A stretch of DNA of 64,000 nucleotides from Sphingobacterium athyrii (GCF_003071065.1 NZ_QCXX01000008.1:248001-312000), one strand, 5' to 3'; positions 26,502 through 35,277 are shown, numbered from the stretch's first letter. The notes: generated by a model from the letters alone, not told the origin. Program-made: numbers and translations.

Positions 26502-26509
26502 TAAGTTTG
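26479..26509 (+). promoter_or_regulatory. Bacteroidota-type promoter of dapD
   Basis: TTG (26479-26481), 20 bases, then TAAGTTTG (26502-26509), matching the -33/-7 consensus. The ATG lies 40 bases further on. Confidence 0.6.
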
Positions 26510-26549
26510 TACATCAAAATAAACAAATTCAAATAAGCAAACAAATAAT

Positions 26550-27368
26550 ATGGTAGAGCCACTTAAAAAATTGATTGAGGAAGCTTGGGAAGATAGACAG
26601 TTATTGGAGTATAAAGAATATACAGAAGCAATTCGTACAGTGATTATGAAGCTGGACAGCGGTGAAATCCGTGTAGCTGAAATGATCGGAACGAGATGGC
26701 ATGTCAATGACTGGATCAAGAAAGCTGTGATCTTGTATTTCCCGATCAATGATATGCGTGAAATGACGGCCGGTCCTTTTGTATTCCATGATAAAATGAA
26801 GTTAAAAACGGATTACAAACACACGGGTGTACGTGTTGTTCCCGGAGCTTCTGCACGTCTTGGCGCGTATTTAGCTAAAGGAGTAATCATGATGCCTTCA
26901 TACGTTAATATCGGTGCTTATGTCGATGAAGGTACGATGGTAGATACTTGGGCAACAGTAGGGTCTTGTGCTCAAATCGGTAAACATGTACACTTAAGTG
27001 GCGGCGTTGGTATCGGTGGCGTACTTGAACCTGTTCAAGCTGCTCCAGTTATTATTGAAGACAACGTATTTATCGGATCAAGAGCAATCGTTGTTGAAGG
27101 AATTCGTGTAGAAAAAGAAGCCGTATTAGGTGCTAATGTTGTATTGACCGCATCGACAAAAATCATCGATGTTACCGGACCTGAACCAGTGGAATATAAA
27201 GGTTACGTGCCTGCACGCTCGGTTGTCATCCCTGGATCTTACACCAAAAAATTTGCTGCGGGCGAGTATCAAGTTCCTTGTGCATTGATCATTGGTCAAC
27301 GCAAAGAATCTACCGATAAGAAAACTTCATTAAATGATGCTTTGCGTGAGCATAATGTCGCTGTCTAA
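26550..27368 (+). CDS. dapD: 2,3,4,5-tetrahydropyridine-2,6-dicarboxylate N-succinyltransferase
   Basis: DapD succinylates tetrahydrodipicolinate in the succinylase route to meso-DAP and lysine. The 272-aa protein has an N-terminal helical domain (about 1-95), a hexapeptide-repeat beta-helix (GARLGAYLAKGVIMMPSYVN, GTMVDTWATVGSCAQIG, HLSGGVGIGGVLEP) and the C-terminal VPARSVVIPGSYTKKF. It has its own promoter with a palindromic operator candidate and is followed by tsaC 28 bases later. Confidence 0.97.
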   Translation: MVEPLKKLIEEAWEDRQLLEYKEYTEAIRTVIMKLDSGEIRVAEMIGTRWHVNDWIKKAVILYFPINDMREMTAGPFVFHDKMKLKTDYKHTGVRVVPGASARLGAYLAKGVIMMPSYVNIGAYVDEGTMVDTWATVGSCAQIGKHVHLSGGVGIGGVLEPVQAAPVIIEDNVFIGSRAIVVEGIRVEKEAVLGANVVLTASTKIIDVTGPEPVEYKGYVPARSVVIPGSYTKKFAAGEYQVPCALIIGQRKESTDKKTSLNDALREHNVAV

Positions 27369-27396
27369 ATTCAAGTCAGAACTAAAGAAATAAAAA

Positions 27397-27975
27397 ATGA
27401 GCGCATTCGTGGATCGTGAGGATTTAAACAAGGCGTTGGAAACGCTGAAAGCAGGTGGATTAATCCTATACCCAACAGATACGATCTGGGGAATAGGCTG
27501 TGATGCCACTAATCCGGAAGCTGTAGAGAAAGTCTTTCAATTGAAGGGAAGAGATAAATCCAAGAGTCTGATCGTCCTTTTACATAACGACAACCAATTG
27601 GCAAGTTATGTGAACGAAATCCCGGACGTTGCTTATCAGCTTATTGAATATACGGACAAGCCATTGACAATTGTCTATTCGAATGCCAAAAATCTTGCCC
27701 CCAATGCCATCGCAGAGGACGGTTCGATTGGCATTCGAATTGTCAAACATCCTTTTTGCGAACAACTTCTACAACGCTTCCGTAAGCCTATTATCTCCAC
27801 TTCAGCCAATATCAGTGGTGAGCCAACAGCGAAGGATTTTGACGAAATCGCTGAAGAGATCAAAGCAGGTGTAGACTATATTGTCGAATATGATAGGCAT
27901 GTGAAGACCGATGGTAAATCGTCTACCATCATGAAACTGGATCCGAGCGGTAAATTTGAATTTATTCGAAAGTAG
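27397..27975 (+). CDS. tsaC: L-threonylcarbamoyladenylate synthase
   Basis: A 192-aa YrdC/Sua5-like enzyme that makes threonylcarbamoyl-AMP from Thr, bicarbonate and ATP for tRNA t6A. It shows GGLILYPTDTIWGIGCDATN (35-54), LKGRDKSKSLIVL (KGR-x-x-x-K nucleotide site), and ISTSANISGEPTAKDF. It lacks the C-terminal Sua5 domain, so it is the short TsaC form. Whether it shares the dapD transcript is likely (28-base gap) but not certain. Confidence 0.93.
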   Translation: MSAFVDREDLNKALETLKAGGLILYPTDTIWGIGCDATNPEAVEKVFQLKGRDKSKSLIVLLHNDNQLASYVNEIPDVAYQLIEYTDKPLTIVYSNAKNLAPNAIAEDGSIGIRIVKHPFCEQLLQRFRKPIISTSANISGEPTAKDFDEIAEEIKAGVDYIVEYDRHVKTDGKSSTIMKLDPSGKFEFIRK

Positions 27976-28120
27976 TAGAAAGTTCTCCTGTTTTTTAACA
28001 CGTAAAATGCGAGAAACGGTTTTTGTGATCTTGAATACGGCTTAAAAGAGACAGACGATGAAATTGTGCTTGCGCGAACGAAGTAAATATGAGACCAAAG
28101 ATTATAAATAATTTAAACGG

Positions 28121-28600
28121 ATGAAAAAGATCATTTTATTTTTTGCCCTGGCAATTGCTATAAATACACAATTACATGCGCAAAAAAAGGAGATTCCTTC
28201 CGCAAAGCCCGGTGTAAAATATGGAAAGGAAATTCAGGCAAATAAGGCGATTTCTGTTGCTAAACTAGAAAAAGAGCTAAGTAACAAAAATACTTTCACT
28301 GGCAAAATTGAGGGTAAGGTTGTTGAAGTCTGTAAGAAGAAAGGTTGTTTCATGACCTTAGCGCGCGATGGGGAAGAGCCTATTATGGTACGTTTTAAAG
28401 ATTACGGCTTTTTTATGCCTGCTGATATTATCGGTAAAACGGTCGTGGTCGAAGGCGTGGCCAAGCGGAAAGAAACTTCAGTTGCATCACTGCAACATGC
28501 CGCAAAAGATCTCGGTAAATCTCAAGCCGAAATAAATCAAATTACTCAGCCAAAAAACGATATTAATATTGTTGCTGACGGAGTACTTGTGGTAAGATGA
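28121..28600 (+). CDS. Secreted DUF4920 protein
   Basis: A 159-aa protein with a signal peptide (MKKIILFFALAIAINTQLHAQ) and a small OB-fold-like domain carrying VCKKKGCFMTL (Cys71 and Cys76) and IMVRFKDYGFFMPADIIGKT, the pattern I know from DUF4920. The two cysteines could bind metal or form a disulfide. Its function is not established. It overlaps the start of folP by four bases (ATGA), so translation is coupled, though a functional tie to folate is not evident. Confidence 0.82.
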   Translation: MKKIILFFALAIAINTQLHAQKKEIPSAKPGVKYGKEIQANKAISVAKLEKELSNKNTFTGKIEGKVVEVCKKKGCFMTLARDGEEPIMVRFKDYGFFMPADIIGKTVVVEGVAKRKETSVASLQHAAKDLGKSQAEINQITQPKNDINIVADGVLVVR

Positions 28601-29436
28601 AAAAATTTCAGACAGCAACTGTCCCATCCATCAATGTAGGTGGACAGCTAATGACATTTGAGAAACCTATTGTAATGGGCATACTCAATGTTACCCCGGA
28701 CTCCTTTTATGACGGTGGAGATAATACCACTGTGGAGAAAGCCTTGGAAAAAGCAAGTAATCTCTTAGCGGCAGGCGCTCAAATTCTCGATATTGGGGCC
28801 TATTCTTCACGTCCCGGCGCTCCATTAATATCTTCTCAGGAAGAAATGGACAGGGCGCTCCCTCCTATCCTGGCAATCAGAGAGGCTTTTCCAGAAGCCA
28901 TCTTATCCATAGACACTTTTCGGGCAGATGTCGCTGCCGAAGCTATTGACGCAGGTGTACACATCGTCAATGATGTCTCGGGAGGTACGCTTGATGAGGA
29001 AATGTTTGCCACAGTAGCCAAATACCAAGTACCTTATATCCTCATGCATATGCGTGGTACTCCCGAAAATATGCAGAAGCAAACGGAGTATACCGATATC
29101 GTGACCGATGTTGCTACCTTTCTAGGGGAAAGTGTAGCAAAGTTAAGGGATTTGGGGGTAAAGGACATTATCCTGGATCCCGGGTTCGGCTTTGCGAAAA
29201 CGATCAACCAAAATTATGAATTACTATACCGCGTCAATGAGCTCCACTATTTTGGTCTTCCAATTTTAGGCGGCATATCACGTAAATCCATGATTTATAA
29301 AAAATTGGGTATTACAGCACAGGATGCCCTCAATGGTACAACGGCATTAAATACCTTACTTTTGGAAAGAGGTGTACAGATGCTTCGTGTCCACGATGTC
29401 GCAGAGGCAAAACAGCTTGTTGATCTCTTCTATTAG
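28597..29436 (+). CDS. folP: Dihydropteroate synthase
   Basis: DHPS condenses 6-hydroxymethyl-dihydropterin pyrophosphate with p-aminobenzoate in folate synthesis. The 279-aa TIM-barrel protein has GILNVTPDSFYDGG (28-41), DIGAYSSRPGA, ISIDTF-like (LSIDTFRADVA), NDVSGG, LDPGFGFAKT and GGISRKSMIYK, the sulfa/pterin-site loops. It starts inside the DUF4920 stop codon. Confidence 0.97.
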   Translation: MKKFQTATVPSINVGGQLMTFEKPIVMGILNVTPDSFYDGGDNTTVEKALEKASNLLAAGAQILDIGAYSSRPGAPLISSQEEMDRALPPILAIREAFPEAILSIDTFRADVAAEAIDAGVHIVNDVSGGTLDEEMFATVAKYQVPYILMHMRGTPENMQKQTEYTDIVTDVATFLGESVAKLRDLGVKDIILDPGFGFAKTINQNYELLYRVNELHYFGLPILGGISRKSMIYKKLGITAQDALNGTTALNTLLLERGVQMLRVHDVAEAKQLVDLFY

Positions 29437-29484
29437 AGAAGTGTGCATACTATTTGTATAAACATCGTTCCGGGTATGTCGTAT

Positions 29485-30513
29485 TTACTTGCCAATAAAT
29501 GTTGGATCACTTAATGTTCCTATAAAAGCAATAATAGCTAATTTTTCCTGCTCCGTTAATGGAATGCGATTGCCATTTTCCTTTAGGATAGAATCAAGAT
29601 TTTCTGCATCAAGTACGCCTTTATCGAAATAATCCAAAACGGATCTCAAGGTCGGGAATTGACCAAAACTTCCGTAAGGCGCTGTATAGGCCGCATTTCT
29701 TAGAGAGGGAACACGAAAAGCCATTTGATCAGCTTGCCGTCCGGTAACCCGACCACGTCCTGCTTCTTCAGGATTAGGATTCATTGGGAAGCCCACATTT
29801 CTAAAGCTCTGATCAGTAAAAAGCTCCGTACCATGACAACTTGCACATTTAGTCTTGAAAGTTGTATACCCTCTCTCCTCTTCCGCTGTAAATCGCTCCC
29901 CTTCATTTCTTTTTACACGATCATATTTGCTATTGGCAGAGATCAATGTATACTCGTATTGTGCAATACTGCGATAAATTCGATCAGGTGTTATGCCACC
30001 CTCACCGAATGCTTTTTGAAATAAATCTTTGTAATCGGAATCGTCGCCAATCTTACGGATAACCTCTAATATAGAAGAATTCATTTCTTCATGCGTGATG
30101 ATGGGAACCAATGGTTGCTTTTCCAGCTCAAGAATATTACCGTCCCAATTATAGAATTTCATAAAGGCCAAATTCTGTAAAGGGGGTGTATTCCGCAGTC
30201 CAACCCGTCCCTCAATACCTATTGCCTGCATCTTTCCATCAGAAAAAGCCAGGGAAGGATTATGACAACTTGCACATGAAATCGTGTTATTACCACTGAA
30301 TCTTTTTTCATTGAATAGTTTCTCACCTAATTCCACACCATATTTCGTAGGTCTATTATCTTTTACAGTAGTATTCAGTGCGGGAAAATCTGTAGGTATA
30401 AAAAAGGGAATTTCGGGATTGCTATCGTTATCCAACACAAAACTATCCTCTTTGCTACAGGATAAGATAATCAACAAGGTAAACAAAATCCCAATTACGG
30501 TTTTCATCTGCAT
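29485..30513 (-). CDS. mbnH: Di-haem cytochrome c peroxidase family protein, MbnH-like
   Basis: A 342-aa lipoprotein (lipobox LSC, Cys19) with two c-type haem sites, CASCH at 80-84 and CASCH at 223-227, in the two-domain arrangement of bacterial di-haem peroxidases. Next to an MbnP-type gene it is best read as MbnH, the enzyme that oxidises a tryptophan of MbnP to kynurenine to create a copper site (known from methanotrophs). It is the last gene of the putative copper operon, 85 bases after mbnP, and that gap holds a perfect stem-loop. MauG or ordinary peroxidase roles are alternatives. Confidence 0.85.
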   Translation of the reverse strand: MQMKTVIGILFTLLIILSCSKEDSFVLDNDSNPEIPFFIPTDFPALNTTVKDNRPTKYGVELGEKLFNEKRFSGNNTISCASCHNPSLAFSDGKMQAIGIEGRVGLRNTPPLQNLAFMKFYNWDGNILELEKQPLVPIITHEEMNSSILEVIRKIGDDSDYKDLFQKAFGEGGITPDRIYRSIAQYEYTLISANSKYDRVKRNEGERFTAEEERGYTTFKTKCASCHGTELFTDQSFRNVGFPMNPNPEEAGRGRVTGRQADQMAFRVPSLRNAAYTAPYGSFGQFPTLRSVLDYFDKGVLDAENLDSILKENGNRIPLTEQEKLAIIAFIGTLSDPTFIGK

Positions 30514-30529
30514 CTCTATTTATTGTAAA

Positions 30530-30581
30530 ATCATCATGGATAGGCTATGTCGTCATGTATACGCTTGCCCTCCATGATGAT
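30530..30581 (-). other. Intercistronic stem-loop between mbnP and mbnH
   Basis: ATCATCATGGA (30530-30540) and TCCATGATGAT (30571-30581) are perfect 11-base complements around a 30-base loop. No T-run follows, so the likely roles are RNA stabilisation, processing or partial attenuation that lowers mbnH relative to mbnP. Confidence 0.55.
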
Positions 30582-30598
30582 CAATTGTATAATTTATT

Positions 30599-31450
30599 TT
30601 AGTTTTCGACCTTTTCAATAGAGAACATTCCTGCTCTATCTTCCTTATCGTCTCCGCCAAGATTATTGACATATTCTACCATGACCTCCATACCTTCATG
30701 TTGTTGTGGTGCTGTCGCATATTTTGCATTGATGCTGATCTTATTTTTCCCACTAAATAACTTATCAAAATCTGCCTTAATCGTAATTTGGGGTTTGTTA
30801 CCACCGACAACAAGCCTTGTATCTAAATCCAATGTAATATCACGATAAGCATCTACTCCCTGCACGTAGGTATCTGGTTGCCCAGGCTTTCCATTTAAAG
30901 TACTGCCGGTATGAATCGTGAATTTTTTATGATCGTTTTCATAAAACCCCTCCATTTTAGCAAAACGATAACCAGTCGCCCATTGCCACATCATCTCCGT
31001 ATCATTGGCTTCAGCAGTCGCATAAAATACAGGAAATCTAAACTGATCCAATGTGTTTAATCCCGGCTTTATACCAAGTCCAAATTTTATCTGCTTGTAT
31101 TCCCCTACGGGTATGTCTGCCAACATGTAATCCAAGCTTGAAAGTTTTGCCTGATTAACCACGGTAGCTCCCTTGTCCAAATCATTTACATTATAAGGAA
31201 TTTCAGACCCATCGGCTTTCACAAGTCTGATATTGCTAATCACGTACTTTAACTCCGAAAATTGATGCACTTGGCCATCAGCCGATGTATTCGTCGTCGC
31301 TACTGGGGAATCTAAGCCCCCCAGCACGATTGTCGTATTTTTAAAAGTATTGTTGAAATGTAAATTAACACTGTTTGCGACATCTTCATTTTTACTACAA
31401 GAGATCATGACCAAAGAAATCATTAGGAGTTTAATTGCATTTTTTTTCAT
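30599..31450 (-). CDS. mbnP: MbnP family copper-associated lipoprotein
   Basis: A 283-aa lipoprotein (lipobox MISC, Cys18) with the MbnP pattern: an opening HFNNTF, FSELKYVISNIRLVKADG, then the signature EMMWQWATGYRFAKMEGF (152-169). Its two tryptophans (155, 157) and two methionines are where methanotroph relatives (MbnP/CorA) oxidise a Trp to kynurenine for copper binding. The partner MbnH is the next gene, and a TonB receptor precedes it. Which Trp is modified here cannot be read from sequence. Confidence 0.88.
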   Translation of the reverse strand: MKKNAIKLLMISLVMISCSKNEDVANSVNLHFNNTFKNTTIVLGGLDSPVATTNTSADGQVHQFSELKYVISNIRLVKADGSEIPYNVNDLDKGATVVNQAKLSSLDYMLADIPVGEYKQIKFGLGIKPGLNTLDQFRFPVFYATAEANDTEMMWQWATGYRFAKMEGFYENDHKKFTIHTGSTLNGKPGQPDTYVQGVDAYRDITLDLDTRLVVGGNKPQITIKADFDKLFSGKNKISINAKYATAPQQHEGMEVMVEYVNNLGGDDKEDRAGMFSIEKVEN

Positions 31451-31472
31451 GTTATTCTAAGTTTTAAGTTAT

Positions 31473-33461
31473 TTAAAAATTGACTTTTAAGGATGTAAAA
31501 ATATTCCGTCCCATCCGGGGTATATTTCCCCAATCCGCATAGGTACTATAATATTCATTCAACAGGTTCTCGGCCCCAACCTGAAAGACAGATTTGAACT
31601 TGCCGAGGCTGAAACTGTAATCCGCAGATAAGTTCCATATTTTGTAGGAAGCCGTTTGATCTTCACCATAGGCTGGACTGTAATTGGTCTGGGCAAAATC
31701 TCCGTTTAAGGAGGTCCGCAAGCCGAGTCTTTTATACCCATAATGCAGTGAAGTCTGATAACTCAGCGGACGTATAAATGGTAGATTCCCGCCTTCATCA
31801 TCCTTTCCTCTTGCATAGGTAAGCACGCCTTTCCAATGCAGGTTATCCAGGATTTTATAATCTACATTAATAGCTGTATTAAACAGCGTAGCATATTTTA
31901 AAGAAGTATAACCTTTTACACCGACGGATTGATAATTCATGGGGCTTCCTAAACTCAAAATCCGCCCGATGATATAATTGTTGATGTAGAAATAGTTAAC
32001 TTTTGCAGCAATACTTAGCTTCTCAGTCTTGAATCCAACGCTGGCGTTGCCTTCATAAGAAATCTCATTCTTTAGATCGGGGTTCCCGATATAATCATAA
32101 CGGTCAAAGCTATTGTAGATATAATAGCCATAGGCCTCGGAAACAGAAGGCGCGCGATGGCCAAAACCCGTTCCTAACGAAATATCAAACTGATTTAAGC
32201 TTAACTCATAGCTGGCATGTAAGCCCGGAAGCCATCTATTCTTTTTTTGTGATGCTCCGGGATGAAAAATCCAGTTAAATTCCACGTATTTGGAGTAGTT
32301 ATAGTTCCAGCCTAACGAACCACCGAGATTCACTTTACTCCTTTCTGAAATTTCCCAGGAATTATTCATTGCAATACTTGCAAAACGGGTTGTTACCCAA
32401 GGCCAGCTATAAGCAAACATGGTCTGTTTGGAACGATCTTGGGGGTACATTCGCATTTCCGCTATCGAAAGATTATCGTAGGCATTGAACTGTACCTCCG
32501 AAGAATATCGGTCTTTCTTTAAATTTATTTTTGACACCAATCCATACGTCGTACTCCATCCGGGCATATCCATGTGTACCAAATTCTCCGGCCGTGTCGT
32601 ATCATCCATATAGTGCTCCACGGCATTGAAATAAACTTTGGTATCCCATACTTTTACCAATCCTTCCTCAAACAATTGCTTATAGGATGCTGATGTAATA
32701 ATCGCCCGTGATAACCATAGATCCATCGGTAAAGCTGGGAAGCCAACATCTTTTGCCCGATCAAATATCGCATCTACCCTGATGGCAGAAAGTGGACTTG
32801 TCTTATAGGCTAGGCCCAATGATGCATTCAGTTTATTATATTGTGAATGCAGTACTTCCTTGTTGTTTCCGTCATAATAATTACCTGCTTTACGAAAGGC
32901 AATGCTACCGTCAGCCACAAAGTTGTCTGTTGAATAGAATAGATTCCCAAGGTTAAATGCCTGTTTATTGTTAAACTCAAAACCTGTCTGATACGCACCA
33001 CCTACTTTTTGTTGCAGACCAAAAGGCGTACTTCTTCTTTTGAGATCAATACTTCCAGCCACTGTCGCGCCATGCATATTCCCTTCTTGCCCAGATTTAA
33101 TATCAATGGAAGAGAGGTTGTTCGTTTCCACGTAGGAAGTTATGGGATCCATCTTATCCGTACAGGCGCCAAAAATATGCATACCGTCGATTGTGATTGT
33201 AGAACGCTCTGTACTCATGTTGTTCAGTAAAGGTTCCCATGCATAGGCTCCACGCTTAATAAAGCTGATATTGTCTGATGAAGCCAAAAACTCATCGACT
33301 GAGACAGCCATCTTCATATCGTTTTCGATTTTTCGTTTGACCGTAGCGTCAACCTTGACTTCCCCCAAACGTCTCGTTGTATCTCTTTTTACCGGAGCAA
33401 TTTGTCCATTAACATCCAACCCAAGAGAAAGAATAAAAAGAACTAGACTTAATTTCTTCAT
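31473..33461 (-). CDS. TonB-dependent receptor with OprC-like CxxxM/HxM copper motifs
   Basis: A 662-aa receptor (no SusC-type extension): signal peptide (1-19), plug (about 33-145), 22-strand barrel ending in NIFTSLKVNF. The plug has DGMHIFGACTDKMDPIT, giving Cys100-x-x-x-Met104, and a barrel loop has VEHYMDD, giving His283-x-Met285. In Pseudomonas OprC the copper site is formed by CxxxM plus HxM, so both halves appear to be conserved. With MbnP, MbnH and a YtkA-like lipoprotein in the same operon, copper uptake is the best reading. The next gene (mbnP) starts 22 bases downstream. Confidence 0.85.
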   Translation of the reverse strand: MKKLSLVLFILSLGLDVNGQIAPVKRDTTRRLGEVKVDATVKRKIENDMKMAVSVDEFLASSDNISFIKRGAYAWEPLLNNMSTERSTITIDGMHIFGACTDKMDPITSYVETNNLSSIDIKSGQEGNMHGATVAGSIDLKRRSTPFGLQQKVGGAYQTGFEFNNKQAFNLGNLFYSTDNFVADGSIAFRKAGNYYDGNNKEVLHSQYNKLNASLGLAYKTSPLSAIRVDAIFDRAKDVGFPALPMDLWLSRAIITSASYKQLFEEGLVKVWDTKVYFNAVEHYMDDTTRPENLVHMDMPGWSTTYGLVSKINLKKDRYSSEVQFNAYDNLSIAEMRMYPQDRSKQTMFAYSWPWVTTRFASIAMNNSWEISERSKVNLGGSLGWNYNYSKYVEFNWIFHPGASQKKNRWLPGLHASYELSLNQFDISLGTGFGHRAPSVSEAYGYYIYNSFDRYDYIGNPDLKNEISYEGNASVGFKTEKLSIAAKVNYFYINNYIIGRILSLGSPMNYQSVGVKGYTSLKYATLFNTAINVDYKILDNLHWKGVLTYARGKDDEGGNLPFIRPLSYQTSLHYGYKRLGLRTSLNGDFAQTNYSPAYGEDQTASYKIWNLSADYSFSLGKFKSVFQVGAENLLNEYYSTYADWGNIPRMGRNIFTSLKVNF

Positions 33462-33466
33462 GACTC

Positions 33467-34411
33467 TTAGAATAAAATATCGAGATGTAGTTCGCTTTTA
33501 CGTCCTTCCACTCCCGGTGTAAAATCTTTTGGCACTTCAGTACCACGGATCACCTTTCCCTCTGGGTTCAACAGGATGAAATTTAATGTCCAATTTCCCG
33601 TCATGGTATAATTCACAACACCATGGTATAAACCGTCCTTATCCTGTATCAGATCCCTATTGTTAGGAGACGAGTGATTGCCCATGGAAGGTTCAGGCAT
33701 ACGCGGGTCTAACTTCAACGTATAACGCTCAACCTGCGAATAGGAAAATTGCAGTTGATCAGCCGGCCCTTTTGCTGCAGAATCGAGCATTCTATTCAAT
33801 TTATAGATGCCGGCGACCAATTTATTTTCGGCGACATTTGGCTTCCGCGGAGCAATCAATGCTATGACATACTGCTCATCATCTTTTCCCCTGAACACGG
33901 TCATATTGAGATTTTTATTAGTCTGTTGTCTGACCGCCACCTCTTTTATCAGGGAAAAGGTTTGATTGCCGACGGTAAAATTGATATAGAGTGCCCAACT
34001 ACCCTCAGTACCGCTTTCGCTGGTGAAAACGGTGTAACCTGAAAAATACTTATCCGCTGATTTATAACCGAAATGATACTGATTTGGACACGAACTCTTT
34101 TCTCCCATGACAGTGGTCTTGATGGGCAGAAATGTAAGACCCGACACTTCCACAGGAGTATTTGTTTGCGTGTTCTTAATTCTTACGCGGATATCATTAT
34201 AGCCGCGATATAATACGCCGTTCAGCGCTTCTATACTGACCGTGTAAGCAGAGGTTACAACATTTGAAACCTCCTTAAATTCATTATTCTCTTCAATTAC
34301 TTCTCCCCTTTCGGCTTCATAATTTGTTTTTCCCTTTGTACATGATCCGAGAAAGACACACGCAAGAGCAGCATAAAAACCTATTGTTTTTATCAATATA
34401 CTTACCTTCAT
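33467..34411 (-). CDS. Lipoprotein with two YtkA/FixH-like domains, possible copper carrier
   Basis: A 314-aa lipoprotein (lipobox LGSC, Cys24). Two immunoglobulin-like halves (about 55-150 and 225-310) each follow the pattern 'G.N...V.I...... LTFLP/ DPRMPE ... H..G W.L.F', typical of YtkA/FixH/CopC-related copper-binding folds. The second half has MPEPSMGNHSSP (Met238, Met243, His246), plausible copper ligands; the first half is degenerate (VMGEKSSCPNQYHFGY). It is the first gene of the operon, five bases before the OprC-like receptor. Copper handling is inferred from both motif and neighbours. Confidence 0.7.
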   Translation of the reverse strand: MKVSILIKTIGFYAALACVFLGSCTKGKTNYEAERGEVIEENNEFKEVSNVVTSAYTVSIEALNGVLYRGYNDIRVRIKNTQTNTPVEVSGLTFLPIKTTVMGEKSSCPNQYHFGYKSADKYFSGYTVFTSESGTEGSWALYINFTVGNQTFSLIKEVAVRQQTNKNLNMTVFRGKDDEQYVIALIAPRKPNVAENKLVAGIYKLNRMLDSAAKGPADQLQFSYSQVERYTLKLDPRMPEPSMGNHSSPNNRDLIQDKDGLYHGVVNYTMTGNWTLNFILLNPEGKVIRGTEVPKDFTPGVEGRKSELHLDILF

Positions 34412-34786
34412 AAAAATACCATGTTAGCTTAGTTAACAGGTGAGGTTTATAACACAGGTTCAAGCATGGTTAGAAGAAAACATAGAAATTTTTCCAAATT
34501 ACCCGGAACCCGTCGTCCAAAAACCGACAACCTGTTCAAATAAAATTTTCATCCGCTTAAATTTTATTCAGTAGTGATGAAGCGATCAGATTTATTCATC
34601 GAGGGTGCGTTCTAAGCTGCATTCTTGAGCTTGCTTCGCCGGGTTATCGTTCCCTTATACGATTGAATAAATCACGATGGTTTCATTGGAATAAATTATA
34701 CTTTATAGCCGATGAAGCGATCATGAGCATATACATATCACTATCAGCTAGCGACATACATGTCATGATGATTTCTAAAAATGGAT
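34412..34786. other. Gene-free interval upstream of the copper operon
   Basis: A 375-base stretch without a gene between the YtkA-like lipoprotein and the small cysteine protein. It must hold the promoter of the four-gene copper operon; a TAATTTGG (near 34490, minus strand) is a weak -7 candidate. Two exact copies of GATGAAGCGATCA occur at 34576-34588 and 34711-34723. I see no terminator or RNA gene. Confidence 0.5.
34576..34723. repeat. Pair of 13-bp direct repeats
   Basis: GATGAAGCGATCA occurs at 34576-34588 and again at 34711-34723, centre to centre 135 bases. The copies flank the middle of the control region of the copper operon and may be regulator sites, or remnants of an insertion. 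Confidence 0.5.
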
Positions 34787-35167
34787 TTAAACTAATGGAG
34801 GGTGAAAAATTGTGAAGATTGGTCTGTAAGAATAATTTTCGTTGTATTCTGGGAACGGGCGTTCCGCAGCATCTTCCTGAAATAAAGAAGAAATCTTAAA
34901 ATCAAAATTTTGAGTATTATTGATAAAAACAACATCAATAATACGTGATTCCAGGTTCTTTTGCTCCTTCTCTTCGTGCTCACGCATTTTCTTCATCAAG
35001 ATACATTGGCCTCTACACGAGAGCGCCTTTTCGTTGAAACGGTTGATACATTCGTAACGGGCAATGTAATCTCGATTCAGCTCAAAAATGGACCATAGCC
35101 ATACTGTTGAGAAACTCTGGAGGAGCATCAAAGGCAATAAAATCCATATGAACTGTTTAGCTTTCAT
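34787..35167 (-). CDS. Small membrane-anchored three-cysteine protein
   Basis: A 126-aa protein starting MKAKQFIWILLPLMLLQSFS (uncleaved or weakly cleaved signal anchor), then FELNRDYIARYECINR and LSCRGQCILMKKMREHEEKEQ, giving Cys40, Cys51 and Cys55, followed by a charged helix and an aromatic C-terminus. I recognise the pattern 'N..YI....C.N.......C.G.C.L.K.L...E' from small Bacteroidota proteins that sit beside metal-uptake genes, but it has no assigned function. The frame opens at 35209; I start at the ATG of 35167. Metal binding through the cysteines is an inference. Confidence 0.7.
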   Translation of the reverse strand: MKAKQFIWILLPLMLLQSFSTVWLWSIFELNRDYIARYECINRFNEKALSCRGQCILMKKMREHEEKEQKNLESRIIDVVFINNTQNFDFKISSLFQEDAAERPFPEYNENYSYRPIFTIFHPPLV

Positions 35168-35225
35168 CTTGTGAGTTCGGCAAATATATAAATGAATCCC
35201 CGAATACACAAATTCATCAGGAACA

Positions 35226-35257
35226 ATAAAAGCCCTGAGTAAAGTCTTACCCAGGGC
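35226..35257 (-). terminator. Terminator of the GH30 glycan operon
   Basis: On the minus strand GCCCTG...CAGGGC with an additional inner GTAA/TTAC pairing is followed by TTTTAT. It begins about 21 bases after the stop codon of the surface-binding lipoprotein. Confidence 0.75.
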
Positions 35258-35277
35258 CTGAAAAATTAAAAAGCTGC

